A stretch of DNA of 64,000 nucleotides from NCBI GenBank assembly GCA_016937155.1, contig JAFGWM010000006.1, positions 38,782 to 102,781 of the forward strand. Direction: 5' to 3'. Positions 25,884 to 35,881 of this stretch are shown piece after piece. The position numbers were made by a program, and so were the translations under genes. The notes under the pieces were generated by a model, which saw only the letters and a list, made by a program, of their open reading frames with translations, was not told where the DNA came from and did no database searches. Origin of the DNA: Deltaproteobacteria bacterium (lineage in GTDB: Bacteria > Myxococcota_A > Polyangia > HGW-17). How positions within the stretch are numbered: position 1 is the stretch's first letter; each line of letters begins with the position of its first letter.

Positions 25884-28800
25884 ATGTTTGAAAGCAATGA
25901 TTTTATAAAGATAGTAATGGAGCTTCTGTCAGGGAGAATTACTCCAGCAGAAATTTCAAGTAAATATTCAATTCCTTTTCCGGATGTAGTTAACATAACA
26001 GATAAAATTTCAGGAACTCTTTCAGAGATGTTTCAGATGGATGAAATTTCAGAATTCGGTGAGAGTACTGATTTGGCTGAAAAGGCTCTGATAAAAAGAA
26101 TGATCGATTTTATGGAAGAGGACAGAGCATTCGGACTGGCTCTTAATGCATCAGTCAGTCTTACTGAAACGCTTGATGTATGTCTTGGTAGAGCTCTGAA
26201 AATATCAGGGATGGATTCGGGGGGTATCTACATATGGAATGAATCTGAGGGCATGTTGAAATTAAGTGTTCATAAGGGATTATCTGATGATTTTATTAAA
26301 CAGGTTGGAGCATTTCCAGGGGTTTCCTATAATGTCAGTCTTTTAAAGGAAAATGTTTCCATTTTTGCTGATTACAACCAGATTCTGGAAGAAAAAAACC
26401 CGGAAAAATTAGCTGAAGGCCTGAAGACAGTTGGTATACTGCCTGTATTTTTTCAGAATGAACTGATTGCCTGTCTGAATGTGGCTTCTCACAGGGAGCA
26501 TCAGATTGATTATATAAAAAGAACTTCTCTGGAATCCATAGTTTCCAGAATAGGTCCTCCCATAATGCAGTCCCTCAGGGAAGAGGAGCTTAAAACCAGT
26601 TACACAAATATGAATAATCTGTTCAATGCTCTTGGGGATTTTCTTTTTGTTCTTGATGATAAGGGTAATATTATTGCTACAAATTCAGTTGTGAAGAATC
26701 GTCTTGGATACAGTGACACTTCCCTTATGACCATGAATGTTGCTGATATACACCCAAAAAAGCATCGGGAACTTGCACTGAAAATTGTAAATGACATGCT
26801 TGAGGGAAAATCTGAATTCTGTCCAATACCCCTTCAGAAGAAAAACGGAGATCTTATTCCAGTTGAAACCAAAGTGGTAAAAGGATTATGGAATGGTCAA
26901 AATGCCCTCTTCGGTATTTCCAGAGATATTTCAAATCAACAGGAGAAGGAGAGGAATATTAAAATTCTCACAAAAGAGCAAAAGCTGCTTTTAGATAACG
27001 TTAAAACTCAGATATGGTATCTCACGAGGGATAACCGATATGGAAAAGTAAACAGAGCACACAGTGAGTTTTTTAATATTAAGTCTGAAGAACTTGAATT
27101 CAGATTTCTGGAGGATGTTTTTGATGAAGAGACAGCTTCAGTTCTTAATTCAGGAAACGAGGATCTGTTCAGCACAGGTAAACCATATTCAGGTATGGAA
27201 TGGGTTACTGCAGGTGGTTTAAAAAGACTGCTGTCAATACATAAAACACCCCTGATATCAGAGGATGGGGAAGTGGAGACCGTTGTCTGTAGTGCTGATG
27301 ATGTTACTGAAGAATTCAATATCAGAAAAATTCTGAAACAGAAATCAGAAATTATTTCCCTGATGGTTGAACTTTCCATTATGTTTATTTCTCAGCATCA
27401 ATCGGGAACTGAGGAAGGAATTGACACACTTCTAAATCATATGGGGCAGTATTTTGATGTGGATAGAGTCTATCTCTTTGTTATTGATGGAGAAAAAATG
27501 TCAAATACCAATGAGTGGTGCCGGGAGGGGATCAGTGCTGAAAAGGCTAATTTGCAGGATCTGGATATTCATCTTCTTCCATGGTGGATGAGAAAACTTC
27601 AGAACAGAAAAATGATTGTTGTTAATGATGTTGATGAACTTCCTTTGGCTGCGCATAAGGAAAAGGAGGTATTGAAATCACAAAACATCAACTCCCTTAT
27701 TGTATCTCCTGTTTTTACAGATGACACTCTGGCAGGATTCATCGGGTTCGACAGTGTAAGAAGTAAAAGACAATGGGAGAAGGATGTGGCGGATCTGCTG
27801 AGTGTGGCTTCCGAAATGATTTCAAATGTTATTAAAAAGAAGAATTACCAGGATATCCTGGAAAACACAAGACAGGCGGTAATACAGCAGGAGAAATCCC
27901 TGAGAACAATACTGGATTCTATTCCACTGGGAATTTTAGGTGTACAGGATGATTTCAAAATTGGTTATTCAAATAAAATGATGTGTGATTTGTTGGGGTT
28001 AACTCATGAAAGACTTCAGGATGAAAGTGTAATTAGTATTTTTTCTGAAATGTTTGATTCCGGAGAAGCTGAAGAAGTGTTTAGAAAAACAGTCAGTGCA
28101 ACAAGCAGTATTAATCTCAGGCTTGTAAATGCAAGAGGTGAAAATCTGCATGTGGAGATGCTTTATTCACCCGGTGTGATAAACAAAAATCAGAAAATGC
28201 TGCTTTTCAGGGATATTACGGAGCTTTATGACCTAAGAGACAGAGCGGTACAAAGTAATTTTCATGGGCTTGTTTATCAGAGCATGGCTATGGAAAATAT
28301 TGTGAGAAATGTAAAAACCATGGCGCGTACACCCCTTGGAATTCTGATAAATGGTGAGACTGGTACAGGAAAGGAAATGCTTGCCAGAGCTATACATGAG
28401 GAATCCGCTAGGAAAAATAAACCATTTATAGCTGTAAACTGTGCAGCACTAACTGATTCGATTATTTCTTCCCAGCTTTTTGGACATAAAAAGGGTGCCT
28501 TTACAGGTGCTGTTTCAGATCAGACGGGGTATTTTGAAGCTGCTGACGGTGGAACTCTTTTTCTTGATGAAATTGCTGATGCAAGTCCCAATGTTCAAAA
28601 AGTTATTCTACGTATTTTAGAAGATGGCATTGTGGAGAGGATAGGGGGAAGATTTCCTAAAAAAGTGAATGTCAGAATCATTGCTGCCACAAACAGAGAA
28701 TACAGCAGAAATTCACCTGAAAGTCTGAGAACAGATCTGTACTACAGACTGAGTAGTGTGAAATATAATATACCTCCCCTTCGTGAACGTCCTGATGATA

Positions 28801-29171
28801 TTCTTATTCTGGCAAACTATTTTTTAGAAAGACTTTCCAGAACTGATGGAAAAGAATCTCCACCGGTTTTAACATCGGATGCAATAACAATGCTAATTAA
28901 ATATTCATGGCCGGGAAATGTAAGAGAACTGAAAAATGTTATCAGTGTATGCTATTACAGGTCAGGTGGTGGTATTATAGGCGGTGATATACTGGGTTCT
29001 GAAATTAACTCTGAAATGATTTTTACCGAAAGAAAAATATCAGAAAAGGATACCATATTGGAAGCACTGAGACGTTCTGACTGGAACAAAAGCAGAGCCT
29101 GCAGCATTCTGGGAATTTCCCGATCAACACTTTACCGAAAAATAAAAAATTACGGTATTGAAGAAAACTGA
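25884..29171 (+). CDS. Sigma-54-dependent transcriptional activator with GAF and PAS domains
   Basis: 1095 residues from the ATG at 25884 (AGGAG six bases before; an upstream in-frame ATG has no ribosome site). Predicted order: short N-terminal helical region, GAF (about 85-235), PAS (240-365), PAS (365-480), GAF (490-650), PAS (665-775), AAA+ (790-1015), Fis-type HTH (1050-1095). The AAA+ module is intact: GETGTGKE near 823, GAFTGA near 870, GGTLFLDE near 888. It should therefore open sigma-54 promoters. The C terminus has SRACSILGISRSTLYRKIKN. Five sensory modules and no receiver domain imply direct ligand or redox sensing. The likely target is the divergent FIST gene. Confidence 0.93.
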   Translation: MFESNDFIKIVMELLSGRITPAEISSKYSIPFPDVVNITDKISGTLSEMFQMDEISEFGESTDLAEKALIKRMIDFMEEDRAFGLALNASVSLTETLDVCLGRALKISGMDSGGIYIWNESEGMLKLSVHKGLSDDFIKQVGAFPGVSYNVSLLKENVSIFADYNQILEEKNPEKLAEGLKTVGILPVFFQNELIACLNVASHREHQIDYIKRTSLESIVSRIGPPIMQSLREEELKTSYTNMNNLFNALGDFLFVLDDKGNIIATNSVVKNRLGYSDTSLMTMNVADIHPKKHRELALKIVNDMLEGKSEFCPIPLQKKNGDLIPVETKVVKGLWNGQNALFGISRDISNQQEKERNIKILTKEQKLLLDNVKTQIWYLTRDNRYGKVNRAHSEFFNIKSEELEFRFLEDVFDEETASVLNSGNEDLFSTGKPYSGMEWVTAGGLKRLLSIHKTPLISEDGEVETVVCSADDVTEEFNIRKILKQKSEIISLMVELSIMFISQHQSGTEEGIDTLLNHMGQYFDVDRVYLFVIDGEKMSNTNEWCREGISAEKANLQDLDIHLLPWWMRKLQNRKMIVVNDVDELPLAAHKEKEVLKSQNINSLIVSPVFTDDTLAGFIGFDSVRSKRQWEKDVADLLSVASEMISNVIKKKNYQDILENTRQAVIQQEKSLRTILDSIPLGILGVQDDFKIGYSNKMMCDLLGLTHERLQDESVISIFSEMFDSGEAEEVFRKTVSATSSINLRLVNARGENLHVEMLYSPGVINKNQKMLLFRDITELYDLRDRAVQSNFHGLVYQSMAMENIVRNVKTMARTPLGILINGETGTGKEMLARAIHEESARKNKPFIAVNCAALTDSIISSQLFGHKKGAFTGAVSDQTGYFEAADGGTLFLDEIADASPNVQKVILRILEDGIVERIGGRFPKKVNVRIIAATNREYSRNSPESLRTDLYYRLSSVKYNIPPLRERPDDILILANYFLERLSRTDGKESPPVLTSDAITMLIKYSWPGNVRELKNVISVCYYRSGGGIIGGDILGSEINSEMIFTERKISEKDTILEALRRSDWNKSRACSILGISRSTLYRKIKNYGIEEN

Positions 29172-29837
29172 TTATCTGCCTTCCCCATGATCTTCGGGAT
29201 TTTTAAATTTATTTTTCAATGCACTTTTTATTGCTTTCTGGCATGAACTCATTGAAAAACCAAGTTTTTTTTCATTATCTACAATAAAATTTGCTTCAAC
29301 TTTACTCAGTTTGTGTGAGCACAAAAGATCAAAAAGTTCAGGCAGTCTTTTAGGCGGAGATTTTTTAATTATTTCTATCAGTTGAAGTCTTCTTTTTTCT
29401 CCAAGTTTTTTTCTGACTTTTAAAACAGAATTTTTAAAGAGCTTTTCATCAAGTGCACTGAGAGTACTGAGTGAAATATCCAGAAGTTTTTCATAGTAGG
29501 GAGAATCCTCGTTTATTGATCCCCACAAAGCTTCAAATGTCTTTCGCTGAATAAGTCCTGATGGATCCTTCATGAATCTCTCATAAAAATTTATTGAATG
29601 TTCAATCTTCCAGCCTGAAATTCTTTTGAGGGCTAAGAGACGGATCATCTGATCTTCATTTTTCAGTATATTATCAAGTTTATTTTCTGCGTTTTTATTC
29701 CACCGGGAAATATCAGTCAGAGTATCAGCGGTTTTTTTATTCAAAAGTGAAACATCAGCACTGTGTCTGTTTATATCAGGCTTTTCAGATTTGCTGCAGG
29801 AAACTGCAAAAAGACATAGTAAAAGTATATGTTTCAA
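29172..29837 (-). CDS. HEAT-like repeat lipoprotein
   Basis: 221 residues. Signal peptide MKHILLLCLFAVSC with lipobox VSC. The mature protein is entirely helical, with HEAT-like units (RLLALKRISGW, LIQRKTFEALWGSI). Last gene of the topA-trmFO-maf-yggS operon, its start overlapping the yggS stop by four bases. Its stop is directly adjacent to the end of the convergent activator gene. Role unknown. Confidence 0.65.
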   Translation of the reverse strand: MKHILLLCLFAVSCSKSEKPDINRHSADVSLLNKKTADTLTDISRWNKNAENKLDNILKNEDQMIRLLALKRISGWKIEHSINFYERFMKDPSGLIQRKTFEALWGSINEDSPYYEKLLDISLSTLSALDEKLFKNSVLKVRKKLGEKRRLQLIEIIKKSPPKRLPELFDLLCSHKLSKVEANFIVDNEKKLGFSMSSCQKAIKSALKNKFKNPEDHGEGR

Positions 29838-30532
29838 GATAGCGGGATCCTTTCTCCAAAGATTGCTGTACCAATCCTCACAAGAGTCGCACCTTCCCTT
29901 ATAGCCTGATGAAAATCGCCTGTCATACCCATGGAAAGATGAATCGGGTGAAAGTTTGGAATGTTGAGTTCCAGCATTGAATCCAGAAGTTTACGCAGTC
30001 TTCTGAAATAGGGAACTGTGTTTTCCGGGTCTTCAAAAAATGGAGGCATTGTCATAAAGCCAAGACATTTAACATGTGGAGTGTGCTCCAGTTGTTTTAC
30101 AAGAGACCATGCTTCTTCACTGCTGCATCCGTGTTTGGACTCTTCTTCGGAAGTTTTTACCTGAAGCAGGATATTTTGAACAATACCAAGCTTTTCAGCC
30201 ATTGAGTTGATCCTGTGAAGAATTTTTTCCGTTGATACAGTATGAATAAGCACAGCATTTCCCACAATGTATTTCAGTTTGTTTTCCTGTAAAGGACCAA
30301 TATAGTGCCAGTGAATATCCCGTGGCAGCTCTGTGTTTTTATCCCGGAGTTCCTGAGCATAATTTTCTCCAAAATCAATCTGACCTGCTTCATAAGCTGT
30401 CCTTATGGAGTCAACAGAATGCCTTTTTGAAACCGCCACCAGATTAATTTCAGATGGATTTCTACCGCATTCCATAGCGGCTAGTTCCATCTGCTTTTTT
30501 ATTGTTTTTATGTTTTTAGCTATATCAGTCAT
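29834..30532 (-). CDS. yggS: YggS/PROSC-family PLP-binding protein
   Basis: 232 residues, the normal length. Single-domain alanine-racemase-like TIM barrel that binds pyridoxal phosphate and controls cellular PLP homeostasis, without known catalysis. PLP lysine in LVAVSKRHSV (about residue 36), then DFGENYAQEL, HWHYIGPLQENKLKYIV, and the phosphate-binding end LSMGMTGDFHQAIREGATLV then RIGTAIFG. AAGGAAATAAA precedes the ATG. One base separates it from maf upstream. Confidence 0.95.
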   Translation of the reverse strand: MTDIAKNIKTIKKQMELAAMECGRNPSEINLVAVSKRHSVDSIRTAYEAGQIDFGENYAQELRDKNTELPRDIHWHYIGPLQENKLKYIVGNAVLIHTVSTEKILHRINSMAEKLGIVQNILLQVKTSEEESKHGCSSEEAWSLVKQLEHTPHVKCLGFMTMPPFFEDPENTVPYFRRLRKLLDSMLELNIPNFHPIHLSMGMTGDFHQAIREGATLVRIGTAIFGERIPLS

Positions 30533-30533
30533 T

Positions 30534-31118
30534 TTATTTCCTTAATGGAAAAGCTCCGAATTCAGGAAAAATCTCTATGAGATCTCTGGCAACTTCCATT
30601 AAAGGAAGTCCCATAACATTTGTATACGAACCGTTGATTTTTTCTATCCAAAAGGCAGCAATTCCCTGTATTGCATATCCTCCCGCTTTGTCATGCCACT
30701 GCTGGGCTGCAAGATGAGCGTCAATTTCATCTGAGGTTAATTTCTTGAATGTTATTGAAGATGTAACATGATTTGTTCTCTGGATACCCTCAGGAGAAAT
30801 AATTGTGTAACCGGTTGTAACTTCATGGGTTTTCCCGGAAAGTTTTCTCCACATCAATCGTGCCTGAGCAGCGGTTTCAGGTTTTCCAAGTATTTCATTT
30901 TCCATAACAACAACTGTATCAGCTGCAATGACACCAGATGTGCCGTTAAAAACAGATACTGCTTTTTTTAAGGAAAGTTCTCTCACGAGGGGAAATGATT
31001 CTGTAATTCCAATATTTTCATTAATGTGAGCCGGACAGACTGTAAGCTCAAGACCCAATCTGGAAAGAAGCTCTAATCTTCTGGGGGAAGCGCTGGCAAG
31101 AATAATCTCCATTTTCAA
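30534..31118 (-). CDS. maf: Maf-like nucleoside triphosphate pyrophosphatase
   Basis: 194 residues. House-cleaning enzyme that hydrolyses non-canonical or pyrimidine NTPs (dTTP/UTP type) to monophosphates. Signatures: ILASASPRRLELLSRLGL at the N terminus, GVIAADTVVV, LSGKTHEVTTGY, and DKAGGYAIQGIAAFWIEKI then NGSYTNVMGLP. It overlaps trmFO by four bases. Start either at 31118 or two codons further (MEIILASAS). Confidence 0.95.
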   Translation of the reverse strand: MKMEIILASASPRRLELLSRLGLELTVCPAHINENIGITESFPLVRELSLKKAVSVFNGTSGVIAADTVVVMENEILGKPETAAQARLMWRKLSGKTHEVTTGYTIISPEGIQRTNHVTSSITFKKLTSDEIDAHLAAQQWHDKAGGYAIQGIAAFWIEKINGSYTNVMGLPLMEVARDLIEIFPEFGAFPLRK

Positions 31119-32437
31119 ATATCCTTAGCTAAAAAATCACTGTGCCATTTTGAAAAACTGTTTCTTGCCCGTTCAACCATCTGAAGTCTCCTCTGGGCTG
31201 TCTTCATTTTTCCCTCAAGAGGGGGCCATAAACCAAAGTTCACATTGGTGGGAACATATGGAACTGCAGATGTGTTCTGATACCTGTAAACAGCACCAAG
31301 TGATGTATCAGGAGGCGGCGGAATAAAGGAAATTCCTTGAAGATCATGAAACATTCTAAGAGAAGTGAGCATTCCGCTTCCCACACTCTCCATATATCCT
31401 TCAACACCTGTGAGAAGTCCTGCTACAAATACATTCTCAAGATCCGGAATTTTCATTCCGTCAATAAGTTTGTGTGGTGCATCAATATAGGTGTTGCGAT
31501 GCATTTCACCGTATTTCAGAATGGTTGCATTTTTAAGGGCAGGAATCATGGAAATCAGTTTTTTCTGTTCTCCATACTTCATCCTGGTCTGAAAACCCAC
31601 AAGATTGTACGATGTTTTCTCTACATTTTCAGCCCGTAACTGGATTACAGCCCATGGTCTTTTCCCAGTGTGAGGATCTTTCATTCCCACTGGTCTCAAA
31701 GGTCCAAAACGAAGAACATCATGTCCGCGCATTGCCATAACTTCCACCGGAAGGCAGCTTTCAAAATATCTGGCATCCTCAAAATTTCTCAACTGAACCT
31801 GATCAGCTATGCGTATGAATTCGATCATCTCATCATATTCAGATTTATTCAAAGGGCAGTTAATATAATCCCCATCGGTTTCTTCATCCCATCTGCTTGC
31901 AGTAAAGGTTTTGTCATAATCTATTGTTGATGCATCAACCACTGGAGCTATAGCATCATAAAAATTCAAGCCGTCACCAAAATATTTTTTAAAATCAGCA
32001 GATAATGCATCGGAAGTTAATGGTCCTGTAGCTATGATTGTATTTTTATGAGGAATTTTTTTAATTTCTTCTCTGACAACCCTTATTTTAGGATGATTTT
32101 CAATGCGATCAGTAATCATTGTACTGAATTTAAGTCTGTCAACCGCCAGTGCTTTTCCGGCGGGTATACTTGTTTTCTCAGCACAATCCATAATGAGACT
32201 GCCAAGGAGTTTAAGTTCCTCCTTCAGCACTCCCGCCGGTTTATTCATATCCATTGTTTTCAAGGAATTAGAACACACAAGTTCCCCGAGAAGCTCTGTT
32301 TCGTGTGCACCACTTTTCAGATGAGGTCTGCTCTCATAAAGAACAACCTCAATACCTCTTTGAGCAAGCTGCCATGATGACTCACAACCACTGAGACCAC
32401 CACCTATCACTTTGACGACGCTATTACCCTCTGACAT
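31115..32437 (-). CDS. trmFO: tRNA U54 methyltransferase, folate- and FAD-dependent
   Basis: 440 residues. Makes ribothymidine at position 54 of tRNA using methylenetetrahydrofolate and FAD. N-terminal FAD dinucleotide motif VKVIGGGLSGCESSWQLAQR, then the family block LVCSNSLKTMD, the central YYDAIAPV-like stretch (NFYDAIAPVVDAS) and the C-terminal GLLTGVEGYMESVGSGMLTS. TrmFO replaces TrmA in Firmicutes, Alpha- and Deltaproteobacteria, fitting the inferred lineage. The start directly abuts the topA stop (TAA then ATG). Confidence 0.96.
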   Translation of the reverse strand: MSEGNSVVKVIGGGLSGCESSWQLAQRGIEVVLYESRPHLKSGAHETELLGELVCSNSLKTMDMNKPAGVLKEELKLLGSLIMDCAEKTSIPAGKALAVDRLKFSTMITDRIENHPKIRVVREEIKKIPHKNTIIATGPLTSDALSADFKKYFGDGLNFYDAIAPVVDASTIDYDKTFTASRWDEETDGDYINCPLNKSEYDEMIEFIRIADQVQLRNFEDARYFESCLPVEVMAMRGHDVLRFGPLRPVGMKDPHTGKRPWAVIQLRAENVEKTSYNLVGFQTRMKYGEQKKLISMIPALKNATILKYGEMHRNTYIDAPHKLIDGMKIPDLENVFVAGLLTGVEGYMESVGSGMLTSLRMFHDLQGISFIPPPPDTSLGAVYRYQNTSAVPYVPTNVNFGLWPPLEGKMKTAQRRLQMVERARNSFSKWHSDFLAKDI

Positions 32438-34711
32438 TTAATCGTTCTCTTCCATGGAATAGTTGCACTTTGGACATTTAAGGAAAGTTCTTGATGATTT
32501 TCTTGGTTTGGATTTGAACATGTAATCGAATCCACACTGCGGGCATTCTTTTTTAACCGGTTCATCCCAGGTTGAAAAATCACATCCCCCATCATTTTTA
32601 TAGTTCGTGCATCCGTAAAATATCTTCTTCTTTCCTTTTCTTTCCACAAGGGTACCACCACAACCTTCCCTCGGACACTTGAATGGAAGAAGCATGGGCA
32701 GTGTTCCCTTACACTCGGGATAATCGGTACAACCGAGGAAAGACCCGAATTTACCCCTTCTTACAACCATGGGTTTCCCGCATTTCGGGCATTTTTCTTC
32801 TCTGAGCTCAGGTTTTACAATGGTAACAGTTTCCCCATCAATTTTAACTTCCTTTGTATTTTTACAATCGGGATATTTGCTGCATGCCAGAAATTTCCCG
32901 TTCCTCCCCCATCTGATAACCATTTTTGCTCCACAGACATCACAGTCGATATCGGTCTCTTCAATTCTGCTTTTTAGACTTGGAACATTGGTTTCAGCAG
33001 TCTTAACACTGGAATGAAACTGGTTGTAAAAATCACCTATGATCGTACGCCACTGGACTTTGTTTTCTTCCACATCATCCAGCTGCTGTTCCATTTTTGC
33101 AGTGAATTCAACATTGAGAATATCCGGAAAACTATCCACCAGAATTTGAGTTACAACATCACCAAGTTCTGTTGGTTTGAATCTTCCCTTCTCCCTTTCC
33201 ACATATTTTCTGTTCAGGACTGTGGATATTATGTTTGCATACGTTGAAGGTCTTCCGATGCCCTTATCCTCAAGTTCCTTGATTAATGTGGCTTCACTGA
33301 ATCTCGGTGGCGGCTGAGTAAATTTCTGTTCCTTGAGTATTTTTACCAGATCAAGAACATCACCTTTTTCCATCTGTGGCAATGTAGTGTCATTTTCATC
33401 ATTTTCGATATTATCTTTTCCTTCTTCATAAACCTTTGTGAAGCCGGGGAATCTCATGGTGGTTCCCTGGGCTCTCAGAATAAGATTTTCTCTGGAGATA
33501 TCCACCTGTACAACATCGAAAATTGCATTTTTCATCTGGGATGCAATAAATCTTTTCCAAATCAGGGAGTAGAGTCTGACAAGATCCTTTCTGTCCTTGG
33601 TATTGCTTCCGGATGCCACCAGAAGTTTTTCGACCTCCTCAGGAGTTTTCATTGCATCAGTGGGTCTGATTGCCTCATGGGCATCCTGAGCACTCTTTTT
33701 TGTTTTATAAAAATTGGGTTTGTCAGGAAGATATTGTTGCCCGAATTTCCCATCTATCAATGCTCTTGCATCATTGAGTGCATCAGCACTTACCCTTGTT
33801 GAGTCTGTTCTCATGTAAGTGATTAATCCTGTAAGTTCCTTCTCTTTTCCCAGTTCCATACCCTCATACAGCTTTTGTGCAATCTGCATTGTTTTCCTTG
33901 CGGGAAAACTTAATTTTCTTGCGGCCTCCTGTTGAAGAGTGGATGTGATAAATGGAGGAGATGGTCTTCTTGTTGATTGCTTTTTAATAATATCAACAAT
34001 TCTGAATTCACCTCTTTTGAGAATTTCTTCCAGCTTTGATGCGGTTTCACCATCGGATACTTTAGCTTTTTCTCCATCAATCCTGAAAAGTATGGCTTTA
34101 AACTCTTCACCGTTATGTCCCATGATGCATGCAAGATTCCAGTACTCTTCAGGAACAAACGCATTAATAGCCCGTTCTCTCTCGACTATCAGTCTTACTG
34201 TTACACTCTGTACTCTACCTGCACTTAATCCGCGTTTTACTTTTTTCCATAAGAGTGGACTCAGTTCATAACCCACAAGTCTATCCAGTATTCTTCTGGC
34301 CTGCTGACTTTCAAAAAGACTCTTGTCCAGCTCCCTTGGGTGTTCCAGTCCCGCAATGACACCTTTTTTGGTGATTTCGTTGAAAAGAACCCTTCGGACA
34401 CTTGTATTTACTTTTTTGAGTATCTCCATGATGTGCCATGCGATTGCTTCTCCCTCCCGATCAGGATCAGGAGCCAGAAGTATTTCATCTGCACCTGCAG
34501 CAGCCTTTTTTATGGTATCAATTACAGCCTTTTTTTCCTTAAGTGTCACATACTTAGGTTCGAAACCATTTTCTACATCAACCCCCATCTGGGTTTTTGG
34601 AAGATCCCTTACGTGACCTTTTGATGCGATAACTTGATATTTGTTTCCAAGATACTTGGTGATACTCTTGGCTTTCGTAGGTGATTCAACAATAATTAAT
34701 GGTTTTGACAT
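32438..34711 (-). CDS. topA: DNA topoisomerase I (type IA)
   Basis: 757 residues. Relaxes negative supercoils. N-terminal TOPRIM domain (LIIVESPTKAKSITKYLG, then DPDREGEAIAWHI), the catalytic tyrosine in LITYMRTDSTR near residue 303, and four C-terminal zinc-finger-like modules with CxxC...C (from CDVCGAKMVIRWGRNG to CPQCGFDYMF...CPKC). Heads the minus operon topA-trmFO-maf-yggS; dprA lies 97 bp upstream in the same direction, an order common in many bacteria. Confidence 0.97.
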   Translation of the reverse strand: MSKPLIIVESPTKAKSITKYLGNKYQVIASKGHVRDLPKTQMGVDVENGFEPKYVTLKEKKAVIDTIKKAAAGADEILLAPDPDREGEAIAWHIMEILKKVNTSVRRVLFNEITKKGVIAGLEHPRELDKSLFESQQARRILDRLVGYELSPLLWKKVKRGLSAGRVQSVTVRLIVERERAINAFVPEEYWNLACIMGHNGEEFKAILFRIDGEKAKVSDGETASKLEEILKRGEFRIVDIIKKQSTRRPSPPFITSTLQQEAARKLSFPARKTMQIAQKLYEGMELGKEKELTGLITYMRTDSTRVSADALNDARALIDGKFGQQYLPDKPNFYKTKKSAQDAHEAIRPTDAMKTPEEVEKLLVASGSNTKDRKDLVRLYSLIWKRFIASQMKNAIFDVVQVDISRENLILRAQGTTMRFPGFTKVYEEGKDNIENDENDTTLPQMEKGDVLDLVKILKEQKFTQPPPRFSEATLIKELEDKGIGRPSTYANIISTVLNRKYVEREKGRFKPTELGDVVTQILVDSFPDILNVEFTAKMEQQLDDVEENKVQWRTIIGDFYNQFHSSVKTAETNVPSLKSRIEETDIDCDVCGAKMVIRWGRNGKFLACSKYPDCKNTKEVKIDGETVTIVKPELREEKCPKCGKPMVVRRGKFGSFLGCTDYPECKGTLPMLLPFKCPREGCGGTLVERKGKKKIFYGCTNYKNDGGCDFSTWDEPVKKECPQCGFDYMFKSKPRKSSRTFLKCPKCNYSMEEND

Positions 34712-34808
34712 ATCAGATTCCCGTCATAATGGAATTAGTAATCTTTCAGGTGGTTTGTGCTACTTATTTTCATAATCTGTCAAGGGTAAACATGAACCTC
34801 ATTTTTTA

Positions 34809-35648
34809 CTATTTGTTTTTATTAATGATTTTAGATATTAAAAATGTTGCCATTTCCACGGGGTCATCAGAATAAAAAGCTCCTTTTTTGATGAGGAGGT
34901 CACAACCGGGGCTGTGTGGGACTGCACAGAGGATCTTTTCCGATTCAATTGCTTTACCCGCCGTATGCAGAGAGCCTGATTTCAGCGCTGCTTCACAGAT
35001 AACAGTTGCATCTGAAATTTGAGCCATTACAGAATTCCTCTGCAGAAAACTCCATGGTCTGGGAGTTGAAAGTGCACTGAGGAATGAAATCAGTAATCCT
35101 CCATTTTTTGAAATGTTTAAAAATTCGTCACAGTGTCTTTCCGGATAAAGATTAAGCAAGCCTCCTCCCAGAAAAACAGCTGTATGGGAATTCACTGAAA
35201 CAGCTCCCCGATGGGCTGAAATATCAATTCCATATGCGCCACCACTTACCACAGTGACACCGTTTTGTGCCATTATTGAGCCGAGAGTTTTTGCAAACTC
35301 CATCTTTCGTCTGCTTGCTCTTCTTGAACCAACAATACACACTGAAGGTCCATTAAGTAACAGAGGATTTCCTGAAAACTCCAGTAACAGCGGTGGCAGT
35401 GGAAGTTTCAGGAAACTTTCCGGATATTCAGAACTGCCCACAACTGAATAGTTAAATCCGTTTTCTGAAAGAATTTTTACCTCGTTGTTGTAAATCTGAG
35501 GATCGGGTTTTATGAAATCATCGGGAAATACACCATTCCTGATATATTGATCCAGCATTTTCATGTGTATCCTTTTTTTCCTTGAATTCCCAAGTGCAAG
35601 ACCCAGTCTGAAGAGATCCCTGTCCGGTGTGGAGTATTTTTGATTCAT
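34809..35648 (-). CDS. dprA: DNA-processing protein A
   Basis: 279 residues from the ATG at 35648 (AGGAGG plus AAAACC before it; an ATG seven codons upstream has no such site). DprA loads RecA on incoming single-stranded DNA during natural transformation. The Rossmann core shows SVCIVGSRRASRRKMEFAK, VTVVSGGAYGIDISAHRGAV, VFLGGGLLNLYPE and ATVICEAALKSGSLHTAGKA. The N-terminal SAM-like part is degenerate, and no C-terminal winged helix is visible. The catalogue form GxA-GID is intact. Confidence 0.93.
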   Translation of the reverse strand: MNQKYSTPDRDLFRLGLALGNSRKKRIHMKMLDQYIRNGVFPDDFIKPDPQIYNNEVKILSENGFNYSVVGSSEYPESFLKLPLPPLLLEFSGNPLLLNGPSVCIVGSRRASRRKMEFAKTLGSIMAQNGVTVVSGGAYGIDISAHRGAVSVNSHTAVFLGGGLLNLYPERHCDEFLNISKNGGLLISFLSALSTPRPWSFLQRNSVMAQISDATVICEAALKSGSLHTAGKAIESEKILCAVPHSPGCDLLIKKGAFYSDDPVEMATFLISKIINKNK

Positions 35649-35751
35649 GGTTTTCCTCCTATCCATCACCTGTAATTATCCTCTGATTAAAAAATTAGTT
35701 GCTGAAATTTTCTGAAATATTGATATTCAAGGGGTTGTTGTCAGACTTTCC

Positions 35752-35765
35752 CTGTTTATAAACAG
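35752..35765. promoter_or_regulatory. Perfect 14-bp palindrome between divergent genes
   Basis: CTGTTTATAAACAG lies about 105 bp upstream of dprA and about 115 bp upstream of the Cys-rich lipoprotein gene. It is a plausible operator for either. It is not a canonical gammaproteobacterial LexA box, which has eight rather than six bases between CTGT and ACAG. Confidence 0.4.
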
Positions 35766-35881
35766 TTTTCAGAAAATATCTTGAGAGTGATAAAAGATTT
35801 TTATTGACTCAGAGAGGTTTACGCATAAACTGGTAGCGTTTTATAACAGCCATTTTGACCTGGTTAATGCCGGAGGAATTT

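Noticed and set aside
35752..35765. LexA box
   Set aside because: CTGT and ACAG are separated by six, not eight, bases, so it is not a canonical SOS box.
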